Positions 1 through 6,382 of a stretch of DNA of 8,032 nucleotides are shown here, in pieces. Below the pieces are notes generated by a model. The model had not been told where the DNA came from, did not search any database, and worked only from the letters and a program-made list of their open reading frames with translations. The stretch comes from Planctomycetaceae bacterium (GTDB taxonomy: Bacteria > Planctomycetota > Planctomycetia > Pirellulales > Thermoguttaceae): positions 1 to 8,032 of the forward strand of contig JAITST010000461.1 of NCBI GenBank assembly GCA_031287585.1, written 5' to 3'. Positions within the stretch are counted from its first letter, which is position 1. Each line of letters begins with the position of its first letter. The position numbers and the translations under genes are program-made.

Positions 1-110
1 TTCACTTTATCGGCTTCACGTTTGACTTTCAATGTCTTGTGAAACCGTTTCAGTGCAAAAATCTCGCTGTCCGGTAACCGATAGTCCTCCATCACTGACT
101 CCATTGACAT
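1..110 (-). CDS. Probable IS630-type transposase, 5' end only
   Basis: An open frame begins at ATG 110 and runs off the left edge, giving about 36 residues. Alternative in-frame starts lie at 104 and 92; the last begins MEDYRLPDSE. The visible stretch (LPDSEIFALKRFHKTLKV, then READKVK) resembles the N-terminal helix before the helix-turn-helix DNA-binding domain of IS630/Tc1-mariner-like transposases, where a conserved 'AD+(I/V)K' segment precedes the first HTH helix. The catalytic DDE domain would lie outside the window. No terminal inverted repeat could be recognised upstream of the start, so the edge of the element is not defined. It could instead be another small HTH protein. The call rests on a short N-terminal match recognised by eye. 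Confidence 0.4.
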   Translation of the reverse strand, partial: MSMESVMEDYRLPDSEIFALKRFHKTLKVKREADKV

Positions 111-387
111 AATATAACATATTCAATGAAATTAGGAAATACCAGTTTCTAAGTGACTACGGGATACCTTGTCATTTTCGATCGGCGGAGTGAAGACAAA
201 AAATTACCATGGGAACAGCGGATTATTTGGAATGTTGAAGGTGCCGTAATCGTGATAGGTTGCTGAACGCCGTTTGCCCGAATCTTTGCCGGACGTGCGG
301 TATGTTTTTCATAACGCATTGTGTCGTTGAGAAAAAATTGATACAATATCAAGTTAGCAACAGTGAACGGTTACAAATAAATAAGTA
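111..387. other. Gene-poor stretch between transposase end and membrane ORF
   Basis: No convincing gene is visible here. A 67-codon minus-strand frame (149-352) has no recognisable motif and no ribosome binding site. In another minus frame, 204-308 encodes 34 codons without a start, entered directly after a TGA and ending NIPNNPLFPW-stop. This reads more like natural protein than the 67-codon frame and could be the tail of a decayed gene, but it is too short to name. A possible plus-strand promoter lies at 319-347. Next to a transposase fragment on one side and a truncated hdrB on the other, this is likely debris of past insertions. Confidence 0.4.
319..347 (+). promoter_or_regulatory. Possible sigma-70-type promoter for the 388-663 ORF
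   Basis: TTGTGT at 319-324 and TACAAT at 342-347 are separated by 17 nt. The -10 matches the TATAAT consensus at 5 of 6 positions, the -35 at only 3 of 6. The -10 sits inside a small inverted repeat TTGATA-CAA-TATCAA (338-352). The -10 ends 40 nt before the ATG at 388. The same 12-mer TTGATACAATAT surrounds the -10 proposed for the large gene at 4363 on the other strand, which slightly strengthens both calls. Confidence 0.25.
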
Positions 388-663
388 ATGAGAGATATGC
401 ATATGCCTTTCGTGTTTTTTTTGATGACCCTATTAATTATTTCGGCAATATTTATTGGTACAGGTTACTTTACGGTCATTGTGTGGATTCCTTTTCTTTC
501 CTGTGTAAACTTATTTTTGTTGAATTACTATTTATCTAGTTTGAGTAAAGATTTTTTAATAATTGTCAATGGTTTATTAATGTTATTAGAAACAGATTTC
601 CTTATGTTGACGATTAACTATGGATGCAACAAAATAATCGCAATCTTGCGGACGCGGGTTTGA
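388..663 (+). CDS. Small hydrophobic membrane ORF, hypothetical
   Basis: This 91-codon frame encodes a very hydrophobic product. Residues about 7-28 and 29-50 look like membrane-spanning segments, and about 57-75 may be a third. ATGs at 388, 397 and 403 are all possible starts; GAGAGAT just before 397 and 403 is a weak purine-rich site favouring a later one. The DNA is clearly more AT-rich than the neighbouring genes, which by itself yields Phe, Leu and Ile codons, so the frame may be fortuitous. It is the only plus-strand candidate and converges on the hdrB fragment, with 5 nt between the two stop codons. No family was recognised. If real, it would be a short inner-membrane protein, perhaps acquired. 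Confidence 0.3.
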   Translation: MRDMHMPFVFFLMTLLIISAIFIGTGYFTVIVWIPFLSCVNLFLLNYYLSSLSKDFLIIVNGLLMLLETDFLMLTINYGCNKIIAILRTRV

Positions 664-668
664 CTTGC

Positions 669-1022
669 TCATTTCACGGCGACAAAATGTTTGTCGATGT
701 TTAACTCTTTTGCCGCAATTCCCAGCGCCAACCCAACAAGATCGGAAAGATAATAAACCGGTAATCCAATTCTTTGACCAAGTTTCTTTTCGACGGCAGA
801 TTGTTTCATATCCAAATTGACATGACACATCGGACACGCAACAACCATACAGTTGGCACCGTGGTTTTTCGCGTTGAGCAAAATCTTTCCGGTCAAGTCG
901 AGAATCACGGAATCGTCGGCAAGCGTCAATCCCGCTCCGCAACACTCGGTCTTGTTATTCCAATCGACCGGTTCCGCTCCGAGCGTTTGCAGCAGCGTTT
1001 CCATTGATTGCGGGAATCGCAA
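669..1022 (-). pseudogene. hdrB-like fragment (heterodisulfide reductase subunit B, C-terminal CCG domain)
   Basis: The 117-residue product matches the end of HdrB-type proteins, which carry two cysteine-rich CCG domains and bind a non-cubane iron-sulfur centre in electron transfer with HdrA and HdrC. ECCGAGL (Cys27-Cys28) is followed after 34 residues by CPMCH (Cys63, Cys66), the second half of the CX31-38CCX33-34CXXC signature. The first cysteine of that motif, normally in a CYYGC-like segment just upstream, is missing, as is the whole first CCG domain: the family is usually close to 300 residues. The family match starts at PQSMETLLQTLGAEPV. Upstream, the same frame meets TAA within about 20 codons, and the other minus frames show no CYYGC-like segment, so a deletion is more likely than a frameshift. 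The nominal start is a TTG without a Shine-Dalgarno site. No hdrA or hdrC is adjacent. It is probably non-functional. Confidence 0.75.
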
Positions 1023-1282
1023 GACCGGATGCGATGCTCCGCGAATGCTGAATTGTCTGTTTTAACATCGTGTAATAGCGAGTATTGACCCGGAGGTTAT
1101 CAAGTTCAATGTGAAAGCCACACCGCCAATTCTAACTATTTTACCCAATCTACGCAAGGGCAAAAAATACTTGTGATAATACTTTTGCTTGCGGGACTAT
1201 GATTTGATTAGGCATCTTCTAAAAACCACTTTCAAAGGGCTGTCCCTGCGGGGCAAGTAGGTAGGAACGTTGCATACAACGA
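1023..1282. other. Intergenic region flanking the hdrB deletion junction
   Basis: No supported gene is present. A minus-strand frame open from about 1130 into the hdrB fragment (NWRCGFHIELDNLRVNTRYY and onward) is not the hdrB frame and was not recognised. It could be the remnant of whatever sequence replaced the hdrB 5' part. The right half (about 1229-1281) begins a palindrome-rich stretch: CCCTGCGGGG near 1244-1253 and CGTTG-CATA-CAACG at 1268-1281. These directly precede the large inverted repeat at 1283-1350 and may belong to the same repeated element. Confidence 0.4.
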
Positions 1283-1350
1283 CACCGTCGGCTGAAGCCG
1301 ACGGCAATACAATCGTTTCAACGTATTTCCGTCGGTTTTAACCGACGGTG
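1283..1350. repeat. REP/BIME-like double palindrome
   Basis: Two 28-nt arms (1283-1310 and 1323-1350) are inverted copies of each other, matching at 24 of 28 positions, around a 12-nt centre (AATCGTTTCAAC). Each arm is itself a hairpin: CCGTCGGCT-GA-AGCCGACGG (1285-1304) and CCGTCGGTT-TT-AACCGACGG (1329-1348), both 9-bp perfect stems. The inner ends AATAC and GTATT also pair. This is the layout of bacterial interspersed mosaic elements built from two inverted REP units. The differences between arms are four substitutions, three in the hairpin loop/loop-closing part. It starts 22 nt beyond the stop codon of the large minus-strand gene, so it may also shape that transcript's 3' end, although no U-run follows. 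Confidence 0.65.
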
Positions 1351-1372
1351 GTGTGAGGTGTACCTTATTACA

Positions 1373-4363
1373 TCATTCCAAACTCGGTATCACAATCTTC
1401 CCGTCCCTTTGTGCTTCAAGGGTTTCAAATTCGTAGGCACCGTAGAAGTCGGCATTGTTGTCAAGCCATAGAGAGATTGCTCTTTGTTCTTGCGCCGACA
1501 ACGTCACGTCATAGTGTCCCTTTTTCAGTAGTTGCCAGAGCGGTGAGGCGTTGGCTCCGAATTGGTTGGGAAATGTTCTTGATGTTGTGAACGGGTTGTG
1601 CGCTCCGCCGTGCGACGGAAGCGGGTCTTTCCATTTTAAGTTCCACTTTGGCGACGGCGTGTAAACGTATGGGGCTAGGTTTACATACGACTCGAAGAAA
1701 TGCTTCGTCAGTTTCGTCTTCATTTCGCCGCGTCCCAGCCGAAACGTTTTACCAGCATCGGCTTCTTTATCGTGGCAGTCAACGCAATGTTTATCCCAAA
1801 TCGTCTGTACCAACGTCGGATAGTTGAACGGATTCGAGCCGGGCATTTCCGGTTTGATAACTGACGGCTTTTTGCTGCGAAACGCCGTCGGGAATGATGC
1901 CGGTCTTGCCGTGCCGCGTTGACGACCTTCGTGACAACCCAGACACGTCAACGTTTCACCCGGTTTAACATACGTCGCACTCCGCATCGTTTGAACCGCA
2001 ACACCGTTCGCATCCAACGCCTGAAAATAAACCGACACATTCACCGGTACTTCAAACCTCGCGCTGCCGTCCGGCTCAACCGGTACCGTTCCCAACACCT
2101 TCCTCGCGCCGTTTTCCGCGCCGTAACCAATCCAAGGGTCATTCGCGTTCCACGTCGTCTTCGGCAAAACCTGCACGACACGCAGTTCCTTGATTTCCGT
2201 ACCTTCGGGGAACGGACGGTTTGTATCGTAAACATTCGTCACACCAATAACACCAGTCTTCGGTACTTCGGCGGTTTCACTATACGAAACGAAGTTTGGC
2301 GGCAAACCAACCAGCGATTGGTGCAACACAACCGGCGGCTTCTGACGCGGCTTCATCGCAATCGGACACTGACACGAAATTTCATAATCGCGGTACAACA
2401 AAATTTTGTTACCGAACGAATCGAGCAAGTAGATTCCAAAATTATTGTCGTGTCCTTTATTCATCTTGCTGAATGGGTCGTATGCGACGAGATAAAAATC
2501 TTCGTTAATCGGAAACGGCTGCCCGTAATTCGACGCGTCACGATGCGATGCGCATTCAACTTCGGGGAACGGTTGTTCAGGTGTAACACGCCGTATCGGT
2601 TTCATCGGGTCGCCGCCTTCCTCGTCGTCTGGAACATTCGGGTCAAGCAAAATAATCGAACCGAAGTATTGCGAATGATGACCTTGCGCGGTACCAACCA
2701 ACTTTTGCGAATCAGGGACTTGACGGAACGATGTTTCAAAATGAGGACGTGAACGTTCGGATTCCGAATAGTTCCCCTGAATCGCACGCGGATTACGTCC
2801 ATCGGGCGTTGTTATCCACGGATGATGTGCCTGATTGAAACCTCTGTCAACATAATCCCAACGTGTATAAACAATCATCCCGTTACGGTCAACCATCGGT
2901 GCCCACTCGTTCGTCTCGTGCGGACTTAACATCGTAATGTCACCACCGTCGGGTAACATCGAATGAAGTGTGTAACTCGGACAAGGTCTCGCGTGACAAC
3001 GACCGTAGCCGCCGCGCCGTTCGGAGATGAACGCGACTCGTCCGCTCGGCAGATAACACGGGTCAATGTCGTTCCAATTTCCGTCAGTCAGTTGAACGAG
3101 GTTCGTGCCGTCGGTATTGATTTCAAACAAATGATAACAGTTGTTTTCAGTCCACGTGTAAGAGTGACGCGGCTCGGTCGTGTCGGCGGCTGCGAACATA
3201 ATTTTCGTCCCGTCAAACGAAAGTTCGGGAGCGAGGAAGCCCCACGACTCGTCGATAGTTTTACCTTTCAAACGTTGGTCGTTACTGACAACACTTTTTT
3301 CGGTAAGGTTTACCAACTTACGTTTTGCGGGGTCGAAAGCGTTTTCAAGGACGAACAAACCGCCGCCGGAAACCGCGTGAAAACCGAAAAACTGGTCAAC
3401 CATGTGATTGCCCTGCTTTTCCGGTTCCGGCGTGTAATGACGTTTGATAAATAAAATGTTTGAGAAATCGAGGAGCGGATTTTGTAACGCGATTCGTTCA
3501 CGCAGCGCGACAACTTTCGCGAAAGCGTCTTTGGAGTTGATCCTTCGCAAACCAAGAACCACTGACCATTGACTATCCAACTCGTTCAACTCTTTCGTTT
3601 CTTCTTCAAACTTCGGTGCGCCGGGAATTGTTTTGAGATGTTCGAGCAACGCTTTTGTTCGACGCAGAACGACATCGACGGGGTCTTTGTCGGTCGGCAG
3701 GAAAGTTGATTCGGGACGTAACGCCTGTGCCGCACGGTTTTCGGGAATGCCCGTTTTGAGTTCCTGTTCTAACGCCGCGAACTCGCAATCGACTTCGTTT
3801 GTACGGTCAATAACATTACCATTTGCGCCGCGTATCGTCGCCGCAACTTTAATAGTTTGAACTTTCGCCAGAGCGTTTGATTGTTCAAACGTAATTTTAG
3901 CGTCAGCCCAGTCGGTATGGTCGTGTCCGTAACCTTCAACGCCGGTATCAACAGTAAGCCGCAATTGTTTGTCGGCGGCGGTAAACGGAACTTCGCAAAG
4001 TTTCGCCTCCTGTTTCCCCTGCATAAAACCGCTGCGCCATACAATTTTTGAATCAACGCTAACAAGAAATTCGGCGTGACCGTTCGTACCAACTTCGTCA
4101 TCAATACCGACCATCGCGGTAAAAGAACCGTCAACACCGGGCAAAGAAACAACAATCTCGCCTGGCGCGTGATGTCCGACACCCCGCTCGAATTTTTTAC
4201 CGGCAATCGACAGCGGATTCCCATCCACAGACTTTCGGGCAAGAGTACGATTCCAACCGCAGGAAGTTTTGGATAAATCAAGTTGGTCAATAAAAACAGT
4301 TTCGGCGTTTACGAGAGTAACAAATCCGAAACAAACGATAATGGTGACGATAAAGTGTTTCAT
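1373..4363 (-). CDS. Secreted NPCBM / hydrazine-synthase-alpha-like propeller / diheme protein
   Basis: From ATG 4363 this is a 996-residue protein. A frame extension to GTG 4408 exists, but ATG 4363 directly precedes a signal peptide (MKHFIVTIIVCFGFVTLVNA, cut after VNA) and lies about 49 nt after the predicted transcription start. Residues ~21-161 form an NPCBM-type carbohydrate-binding module (FERGVGHHAPG, GIDDEVGTNG, WADAKITF). Residues ~295-680 resemble the middle beta-propeller of hydrazine synthase alpha, with PD40-like blades (SFDGTKIMFAA, LPSGRVAFISERRGG). Residues ~690-805 look like a beta-domain (VPVEPDGSARFEVP) leading to CLGCH (Cys807, Cys810, His811); CVDCH follows at Cys860-His864. 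These are two c-type heme sites, as in HzsA. The tail LSAQEQRAISLWLDNNADFYG is typical of planctomycete secreted cytochrome-like proteins. An extracytoplasmic location is expected. True hydrazine synthase needs beta and gamma subunits, not seen here, so the activity is unknown. Confidence 0.85.
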   Translation of the reverse strand: MKHFIVTIIVCFGFVTLVNAETVFIDQLDLSKTSCGWNRTLARKSVDGNPLSIAGKKFERGVGHHAPGEIVVSLPGVDGSFTAMVGIDDEVGTNGHAEFLVSVDSKIVWRSGFMQGKQEAKLCEVPFTAADKQLRLTVDTGVEGYGHDHTDWADAKITFEQSNALAKVQTIKVAATIRGANGNVIDRTNEVDCEFAALEQELKTGIPENRAAQALRPESTFLPTDKDPVDVVLRRTKALLEHLKTIPGAPKFEEETKELNELDSQWSVVLGLRRINSKDAFAKVVALRERIALQNPLLDFSNILFIKRHYTPEPEKQGNHMVDQFFGFHAVSGGGLFVLENAFDPAKRKLVNLTEKSVVSNDQRLKGKTIDESWGFLAPELSFDGTKIMFAAADTTEPRHSYTWTENNCYHLFEINTDGTNLVQLTDGNWNDIDPCYLPSGRVAFISERRGGYGRCHARPCPSYTLHSMLPDGGDITMLSPHETNEWAPMVDRNGMIVYTRWDYVDRGFNQAHHPWITTPDGRNPRAIQGNYSESERSRPHFETSFRQVPDSQKLVGTAQGHHSQYFGSIILLDPNVPDDEEGGDPMKPIRRVTPEQPFPEVECASHRDASNYGQPFPINEDFYLVAYDPFSKMNKGHDNNFGIYLLDSFGNKILLYRDYEISCQCPIAMKPRQKPPVVLHQSLVGLPPNFVSYSETAEVPKTGVIGVTNVYDTNRPFPEGTEIKELRVVQVLPKTTWNANDPWIGYGAENGARKVLGTVPVEPDGSARFEVPVNVSVYFQALDANGVAVQTMRSATYVKPGETLTCLGCHEGRQRGTARPASFPTAFRSKKPSVIKPEMPGSNPFNYPTLVQTIWDKHCVDCHDKEADAGKTFRLGRGEMKTKLTKHFFESYVNLAPYVYTPSPKWNLKWKDPLPSHGGAHNPFTTSRTFPNQFGANASPLWQLLKKGHYDVTLSAQEQRAISLWLDNNADFYGAYEFETLEAQRDGKIVIPSLE

Positions 4364-4418
4364 TGTTTTTTGAGAGAAAAAGGGTGATGGATAAAAAGTG
4401 AAAAACACTGATTGGTAT

Positions 4419-4447
4419 ATTGTATCAAATTGTTAGGACGACGTAAA
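4419..4447 (-). promoter_or_regulatory. Probable promoter of the NPCBM/diheme gene
   Basis: On the minus strand, TTTACG (4447-4442, 4 of 6 to TTGACA) and TACAAT (4424-4419, 5 of 6 to TATAAT) are spaced by exactly 17 nt. The predicted start of transcription, near 4412, leaves a leader of about 49 nt before ATG 4363. This placement argues against the GTG at 4408 as translation start. The 11-bp inverted repeat at 4496-4523 ends 48 nt upstream of the -35 and could be a regulator site. Confidence 0.45.
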
Positions 4448-4495
4448 GCCCATAGGCATACCGAACACGATTGAAAATTGTTTGTGTCGTGATGT

Positions 4496-4523
4496 ATTCA
4501 TAACCAAAATGTTGGTTATGAAT
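4496..4523. promoter_or_regulatory. 11-bp perfect inverted repeat, possible operator or terminator stem
   Basis: ATTCATAACCA (4496-4506) and TGGTTATGAAT (4513-4523) are perfect inverted copies separated by AAATGT. The repeat lies between the stop of the second lipoprotein gene and the promoter of the large gene. The AT-rich stem and the absence of a U-run on either strand make an intrinsic terminator less likely than a protein-binding site, but neither role is shown. Confidence 0.4.
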
Positions 4524-4543
4524 CATTGAACGTTACTACAGAG

Positions 4544-4570
4544 AATCCTTACCACTACGGGGTAAGGATT
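4544..4570. terminator. 10-bp perfect hairpin, possible terminator of the lipoprotein operon
   Basis: AATCCTTACC (4544-4553) pairs with GGTAAGGATT (4561-4570) around a 7-nt loop. It is the first strong hairpin after the stop codon at 4642 of the second lipoprotein gene, 71 nt downstream. On the minus strand the stem is followed by CTCTGTAG rather than a U-run, so intrinsic termination would be weak. On the plus strand it is followed by TCTT. It could instead be an mRNA-stabilising 3' structure or one half of a regulatory pair with the repeat at 4496-4523. Confidence 0.35.
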
Positions 4571-4641
4571 TCTTGTCAACATCTATCAAGTGGTAATGTA
4601 AGTAACGCAATTTTCAACCGTGACAAGTATAGTACCAAAAT

Positions 4642-5145
4642 TTATTTGTATTTTGAAATATCGACCGTAAGTGTCGTCCCCGATTTTTCTACACTAATTC
4701 TAATCGGTGTTGTTTGAGCATTTTCCAATACTTCCGGGACTTCCCGCGGCATTGCGTCCATTTTTTTTGCTCTTTCCTGTTTGTACGCTTCGGCTTCTTC
4801 CGGTGACATCGCTCGTTTTTCAGCGTCGGTTTTCGTTTCTGGAACAACAGTGCCTTCGATTATAATAACGCGGGCATCACCTGCCGGAACTCCTTTGACT
4901 TCGTAAGAAGCAAAAATGGATTTCATTTGAGCGATACCCGACTGGTCTGTAACCCCTGTAACAGTTATTGAACCTTGTGAATCGTAAATCAATTTGACGG
5001 TTGCGTCACAAACCGGACGCTCACCATCTTTGACCGTTACTGTACAAGGAAAAACGTCAGGAAATCCAGTCGGTTTATTGTTACAACCAACGAATACCAA
5101 TGAACAACAAAGAACGAAATGAAAAACAAAAAATTGATAATACAT
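4642..5145 (-). CDS. Small lipoprotein B, transthyretin-like beta-sandwich
   Basis: This 167-residue protein starts with a lipoprotein signal (hydrophobic residues 5-19, then FVGC with lipidation at Cys21), so it should be anchored in a membrane facing the periplasm. After the anchor comes PTGFPDVFPCTVTVKDG, then DATVKL and VTDQSGIAQM, the strand pattern of small carboxypeptidase-regulatory-like (transthyretin-like) domains. Residues ~103-140 are charged and helical-looking (EKRAMSPEEAEAYKQERAKK), and the end TTPIRISVEKSGTTLTVDIS looks like closing strands. It is clearly related to the lipoprotein at 6383-6850: both share GxPxxFPC, DGxP, a TD-x-x-G-x-A turn and TTP(I/L)xIxV. It lies 79 nt after the DUF1559 gene at 5225. 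Only a weak purine tract (AAGAAAG) precedes the ATG. A structural or scaffolding role is a guess. Confidence 0.8.
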   Translation of the reverse strand: MYYQFFVFHFVLCCSLVFVGCNNKPTGFPDVFPCTVTVKDGERPVCDATVKLIYDSQGSITVTGVTDQSGIAQMKSIFASYEVKGVPAGDARVIIIEGTVVPETKTDAEKRAMSPEEAEAYKQERAKKMDAMPREVPEVLENAQTTPIRISVEKSGTTLTVDISKYK

Positions 5146-5224
5146 AAATTTAACTTTCTTTTTGTGTTATGCCGGAGACTACGTTATGTTTCGCCGCCGG
5201 CTTTGGTTAAGTATTGTTAAATGT

Positions 5225-6337
5225 TCAAGGTGTTGCTATCGCTTCACCTCCATTCATTGAACCGTAAGCACCGATAATGCCAAACGGTGACGCTCCCTTC
5301 AATTCAGTCGGCGCGGCAGAGGCACTCAATCCGCTGGTACCCGCTGTTTCGCAATTCGTTGTTTCGGAGATGAAACGAACAGAGCCGTCACCCAAAGCGG
5401 CGTTGGCTCCGCCCGTATGATAACTGCTCATCGTGACCAATGCGCTTCGTTCCGACCAATACGCTAATGACCCCGACGCTGGTCCTTGTGTGCTGCACGC
5501 TGGCGCATTCGGGGGTAAAACGGCGGAGAACGTGGCGTAAACATCCCACGCGTCACCCCATCGGCAACCAATGGAATTGCAATCAACATCAACGACACCG
5601 GTACTCGTACCGCCAACATAACCGCCTGATAATCGCGTGTCAAAACAAATTTTACCAGTCAGCGTTGACGGGGTATCACTTTTTGCCGCTTTGACAGATG
5701 CAATCGAACCGCGAATGTCTCCCTTCACTCCGGAATTTTGGCTCAAATTGGATGCCTGACAAACCTCACCAATAAGAAATGTGTTACTGGTACCGTCACT
5801 CATTGATTCAAGACCGTGTCTTGCCTTGTTTTCGTGGCAGAACGGTCCGCGAGTTCCGGGACCGGTTTCCCAGTCAGTCCAACAATCGCCAACACTGCAA
5901 CGATAATTACTGGGACCTATGCTATTTGCAACCCGGTTGTCATCGGAACGCAAGTCTGACGGACAGACAAAGACCGCAAACATTTGTCGGAAAGCACCAG
6001 AAGCACTATATGGATTGTAATTGTTTGATTTTACTTCATCGTAGGCAGAAGTCATTTCAATGAAAGGAAGAATCGCCACCGTCCACGCAAACCTTGGACC
6101 TAGTGAGGGACCATTTGGCGGTATTTTGTTGTGAACATCATGGAAGTTGTGGACTCCAAGTACCAACTGTTTCAGATTATTCGTACACGCCATTCTCCGT
6201 GCCGCTTCACGCGCCGCCTGAACAGCGGGAAGCAACAGAGCGATCAAAACACCTATGATCGCAATCACGACCAAAAGTTCAACAAGTGTAAAAGCATATC
6301 TCAATGAGGTATGATATTTTTTGTATTGAGTCATCAT
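5225..6337 (-). CDS. DUF1559 protein B with prepilin-like N-terminus
   Basis: This 370-residue protein has the planctomycete DUF1559 layout. Residues 15-47 are a type IV pilin-like signal and helix (A15|FTLVELLVVIAIIGVLIALL), with Glu at position +5 of the expected mature chain and then the family signature PAVQAAREAARR. The globular part has FHDVHNKIPPNG (65-76), VCPSDLRSDDN (124-134), DGTSNTFLIGE (181-191), AVLPPNAPACS (272-282), the H-X9-DG motif (His307, Asp317-Gly318) and SPFGIIGAYGSMNGGE near the end. The residue before the cleavage site is Ala rather than the usual Gly. Family members are thought to be pseudopilin-like and anchored by the N-terminal helix after prepilin peptidase processing; their function is poorly known. 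Tandem ATGs at 6337 and 6334 follow AAGGAG, so the start is well supported. It sits between the two related lipoprotein genes. Confidence 0.92.
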   Translation of the reverse strand: MMTQYKKYHTSLRYAFTLVELLVVIAIIGVLIALLLPAVQAAREAARRMACTNNLKQLVLGVHNFHDVHNKIPPNGPSLGPRFAWTVAILPFIEMTSAYDEVKSNNYNPYSASGAFRQMFAVFVCPSDLRSDDNRVANSIGPSNYRCSVGDCWTDWETGPGTRGPFCHENKARHGLESMSDGTSNTFLIGEVCQASNLSQNSGVKGDIRGSIASVKAAKSDTPSTLTGKICFDTRLSGGYVGGTSTGVVDVDCNSIGCRWGDAWDVYATFSAVLPPNAPACSTQGPASGSLAYWSERSALVTMSSYHTGGANAALGDGSVRFISETTNCETAGTSGLSASAAPTELKGASPFGIIGAYGSMNGGEAIATP

Positions 6338-6345
6338 GATAAAGT

Positions 6346-6351
6346 CTCCTT
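6346..6351 (-). promoter_or_regulatory. Shine-Dalgarno site of DUF1559 protein B
   Basis: AAGGAG on the minus strand ends 8 nt before ATG 6337. It is the only strong Shine-Dalgarno site in the window and fixes the start of this gene. The other genes with visible starts have weak or no purine-rich sites. Confidence 0.7.
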
Positions 6352-6382
6352 AAAAGAGTATGTGAAAATTATGTAACAAGAA

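Noticed and set aside
586..945. 119-codon minus-strand frame overlapping the hdrB fragment
   Set aside because: The overlapping frame encodes the CCG-domain motif; this one is rich in Cys and Arg without any family signature.
1285..1348. CRISPR array or classical rho-independent terminator
   Set aside because: There are only two units, in inverted rather than direct orientation, and no U-run follows either hairpin; a REP-like repeat explains them better.
1919..2752. 277-codon plus-strand open frame opposite the large minus-strand gene
   Set aside because: It is an antisense shadow: its Arg/Thr/Asn-rich composition has no motif, while the minus strand there encodes recognisable propeller and heme segments.
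3769..4290. 173-codon minus-strand frame inside the NPCBM region
   Set aside because: It is a shifted-frame shadow of the NPCBM domain, with no motif or start signal of its own.
1373..4363. Genuine hydrazine synthase and an anammox assignment
   Set aside because: No beta or gamma subunit genes are nearby, and the NPCBM domain is not part of known HzsA; only the scaffold resemblance is supported.
4364..4408. GTG start at 4408 extending the large gene by 15 residues
   Set aside because: It would bury the signal peptide behind an aromatic-rich extension and sits almost at the predicted transcription start; ATG 4363 fits both better.
5146..5224. GCCGG...CCGGC inverted repeat in the gap before lipoprotein B
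   Set aside because: It is a short 5-bp stem with a loop of about 20 nt and no U-run, too weak to call a terminator.
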